DNA of 6,132 nucleotides, taken from the NCBI GenBank assembly GCA_016787375.1, contig JAEUUM010000421.1, forward strand, positions 1-6,132, written 5' to 3'. A program made the translations under genes and the position numbers. The first letter of the stretch is position 1, and each line of letters begins with the position of its first letter. Source of the DNA: Saprospiraceae bacterium. Lineage in GTDB: Bacteria; Bacteroidota; Bacteroidia; Chitinophagales; Saprospiraceae. Shown here in pieces: positions 5,418 through 6,132 of the stretch. The notes under the pieces are model-generated. The model worked only from the letters and a program-made list of their open reading frames with translations, was not told the origin of the DNA and ran no database searches.

Positions 5418-6132
5418 ATGAATATTCCATCTAATCAGGAAATGCTCGACTCAGGTGTTCACTTCGGTCACCTTAGGAAAAATTGGAATCCTAAAATGGC
5501 TCCATACATTTTTATGGAGAAAAAAGGGATTCACATAATTGACCTCAATAGAACAGTTGATTGTCTTGAAAAAGCTGCTGTTGCTGCTCGCCAAATAGCA
5601 AAAAGTGGCAGAAAAATCATGTTCGTTGCAACCAAAAAACAAGCAAGAGACATCGTAACCAAGGCTGCTCAAAGTGTCAACATGCCTTATGTTACAGAAA
5701 GATGGCTTGGAGGTATGATGACTAACTTTGCTACCATAAGGAAGTCTGTGAAGAAAATGCAAAATATTGAGCGTATGCTTAATGACGGTACTGTCACCAA
5801 CCTTACTAAAAAGGAGCGACTTACCCTTACGCGTGAAAAAAACAAAATGGAAAAAGTACTCGGTGGTATTGTCAATTTAAACAGACCGCCTGCTGCGATT
5901 TTTATAGTTGACATCATGCATGAGCACATTGCTCTTACAGAGGCAAAAAGACTAGGCTTTAAAACATTGGGAATGGTTGATACCAATTCCGATCCGAATT
6001 TGGTTGATTTTCCTATACCAGCTAACGATGATGCTTCAAAATCTATAAATCTGATTACTTCAACAATAGTTCAGGCTATTAAAGAGGGATTGGAAGAGAG
6101 AAAAGAATCAAAAATGGAAGCTAAAGAGGGCG
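5418..6132 (+). CDS. rpsB: 30S ribosomal protein S2, truncated by the window end
   Basis: S2 binds the 30S subunit late in assembly and is needed for S1 docking in bacteria that have S1. The frame starts at the ATG after ATATACCAAA and stays open to the last base: 238 codons plus one base, no stop. Family landmarks are SGVHFGHLRKNWNPKMAPYI at about residues 12-31, IMFVATKKQARDIV, RWLGGMMTNFATIR at about 95-108, TKKERLTLTREKNKMEKVLGG, and the second signature FIVDIMHEHIALTEAKRLGF followed by VDTNSDPNLVDFPIPANDDA. The E. coli protein has 241 residues, so the conserved fold is essentially complete here. The last visible residues, ERKESKMEAKEG, look like the beginning of a charged tail, which is common in Bacteroidota S2. 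In this phylum tsf (EF-Ts) usually follows; it is not in the window. Confidence 0.96.
   Translation, partial: MNIPSNQEMLDSGVHFGHLRKNWNPKMAPYIFMEKKGIHIIDLNRTVDCLEKAAVAARQIAKSGRKIMFVATKKQARDIVTKAAQSVNMPYVTERWLGGMMTNFATIRKSVKKMQNIERMLNDGTVTNLTKKERLTLTREKNKMEKVLGGIVNLNRPPAAIFIVDIMHEHIALTEAKRLGFKTLGMVDTNSDPNLVDFPIPANDDASKSINLITSTIVQAIKEGLEERKESKMEAKEG

Noticed and set aside
5723..5730. TAACTTTG match to the -7 consensus inside rpsB
   Set aside because: The nearest upstream TTG is only about 13 bp away, outside the normal spacing, and the site is within a conserved coding region.
5451..5986. Two overlapping minus-strand open frames of about 100 codons
   Set aside because: Both are antisense to the highly conserved rpsB coding sequence, with no promoter or family motif.
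1..6132. CRISPR arrays, tRNA or rRNA genes, insertion sequences, phage or defence genes
   Set aside because: I saw no regularly spaced repeats, terminal inverted repeats, transposase or cloverleaf-like sequence; the window is almost fully taken up by core respiratory and ribosomal genes.

Overview
The window is AT-rich and tightly packed, with every gene on the + strand. Three signs point to a member of the Bacteroidota. The gene order resembles that phylum (cbb3 oxidase genes in the order O-Q-P-G-H plus a SafE/DsbD-like gene; ribosomal order rplM-rpsI-rpsB). Shine-Dalgarno sequences are absent, with A-rich stretches before the starts. A Bacteroidota-type promoter (TTG, 20 bp, TAnnTTTG) precedes rplM. 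I cannot name a genus.

Region 1 (1-4296) is the distal part of a cbb3-type cytochrome c oxidase operon. It holds the C-terminal end of CcoO, a 58-residue CcoQ-like membrane peptide, a one-heme CcoP, the CcoG iron-sulfur/copper-reduction assembly factor, CcoH, and a six-helix SafE/DsbD-like membrane protein ending in a His/Cys-rich tail. The gaps between genes are 3-32 nt, so this is very probably one transcript. The catalytic subunit CcoN and the CcoI/CcoS maturation factors are not in the window; they probably lie upstream. Together these genes build and equip a high-affinity terminal oxidase: electrons pass through the c-hemes of CcoP and CcoO to CcoN, while CcoG, CcoH and probably the SafE-like protein serve copper supply and assembly.

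Region 2 (4297-4543) is the only sizeable non-coding stretch. It holds a 13-bp palindrome just after the safE-like stop, a weak AT-rich hairpin followed by T's, the rplM promoter, and a short leader that may form a small hairpin.

Region 3 (4544-6132) is a ribosomal protein operon: rplM (L13), rpsI (S9), and rpsB (S2), which runs off the window end. The rplM frame is open further upstream to an ATG at 4484, but that ATG abuts the promoter -7 element and lies before the expected transcript start. The GTG at 4544 is therefore the better start.

No wholly new system is visible; the genes belong to known families. The points most worth a second look are the architecture of CcoP (one heme, plus a long N-terminal membrane extension with an internal signal-peptide-like segment), the metal-ligand-like tail of the SafE-like protein, and the rplM start and leader.
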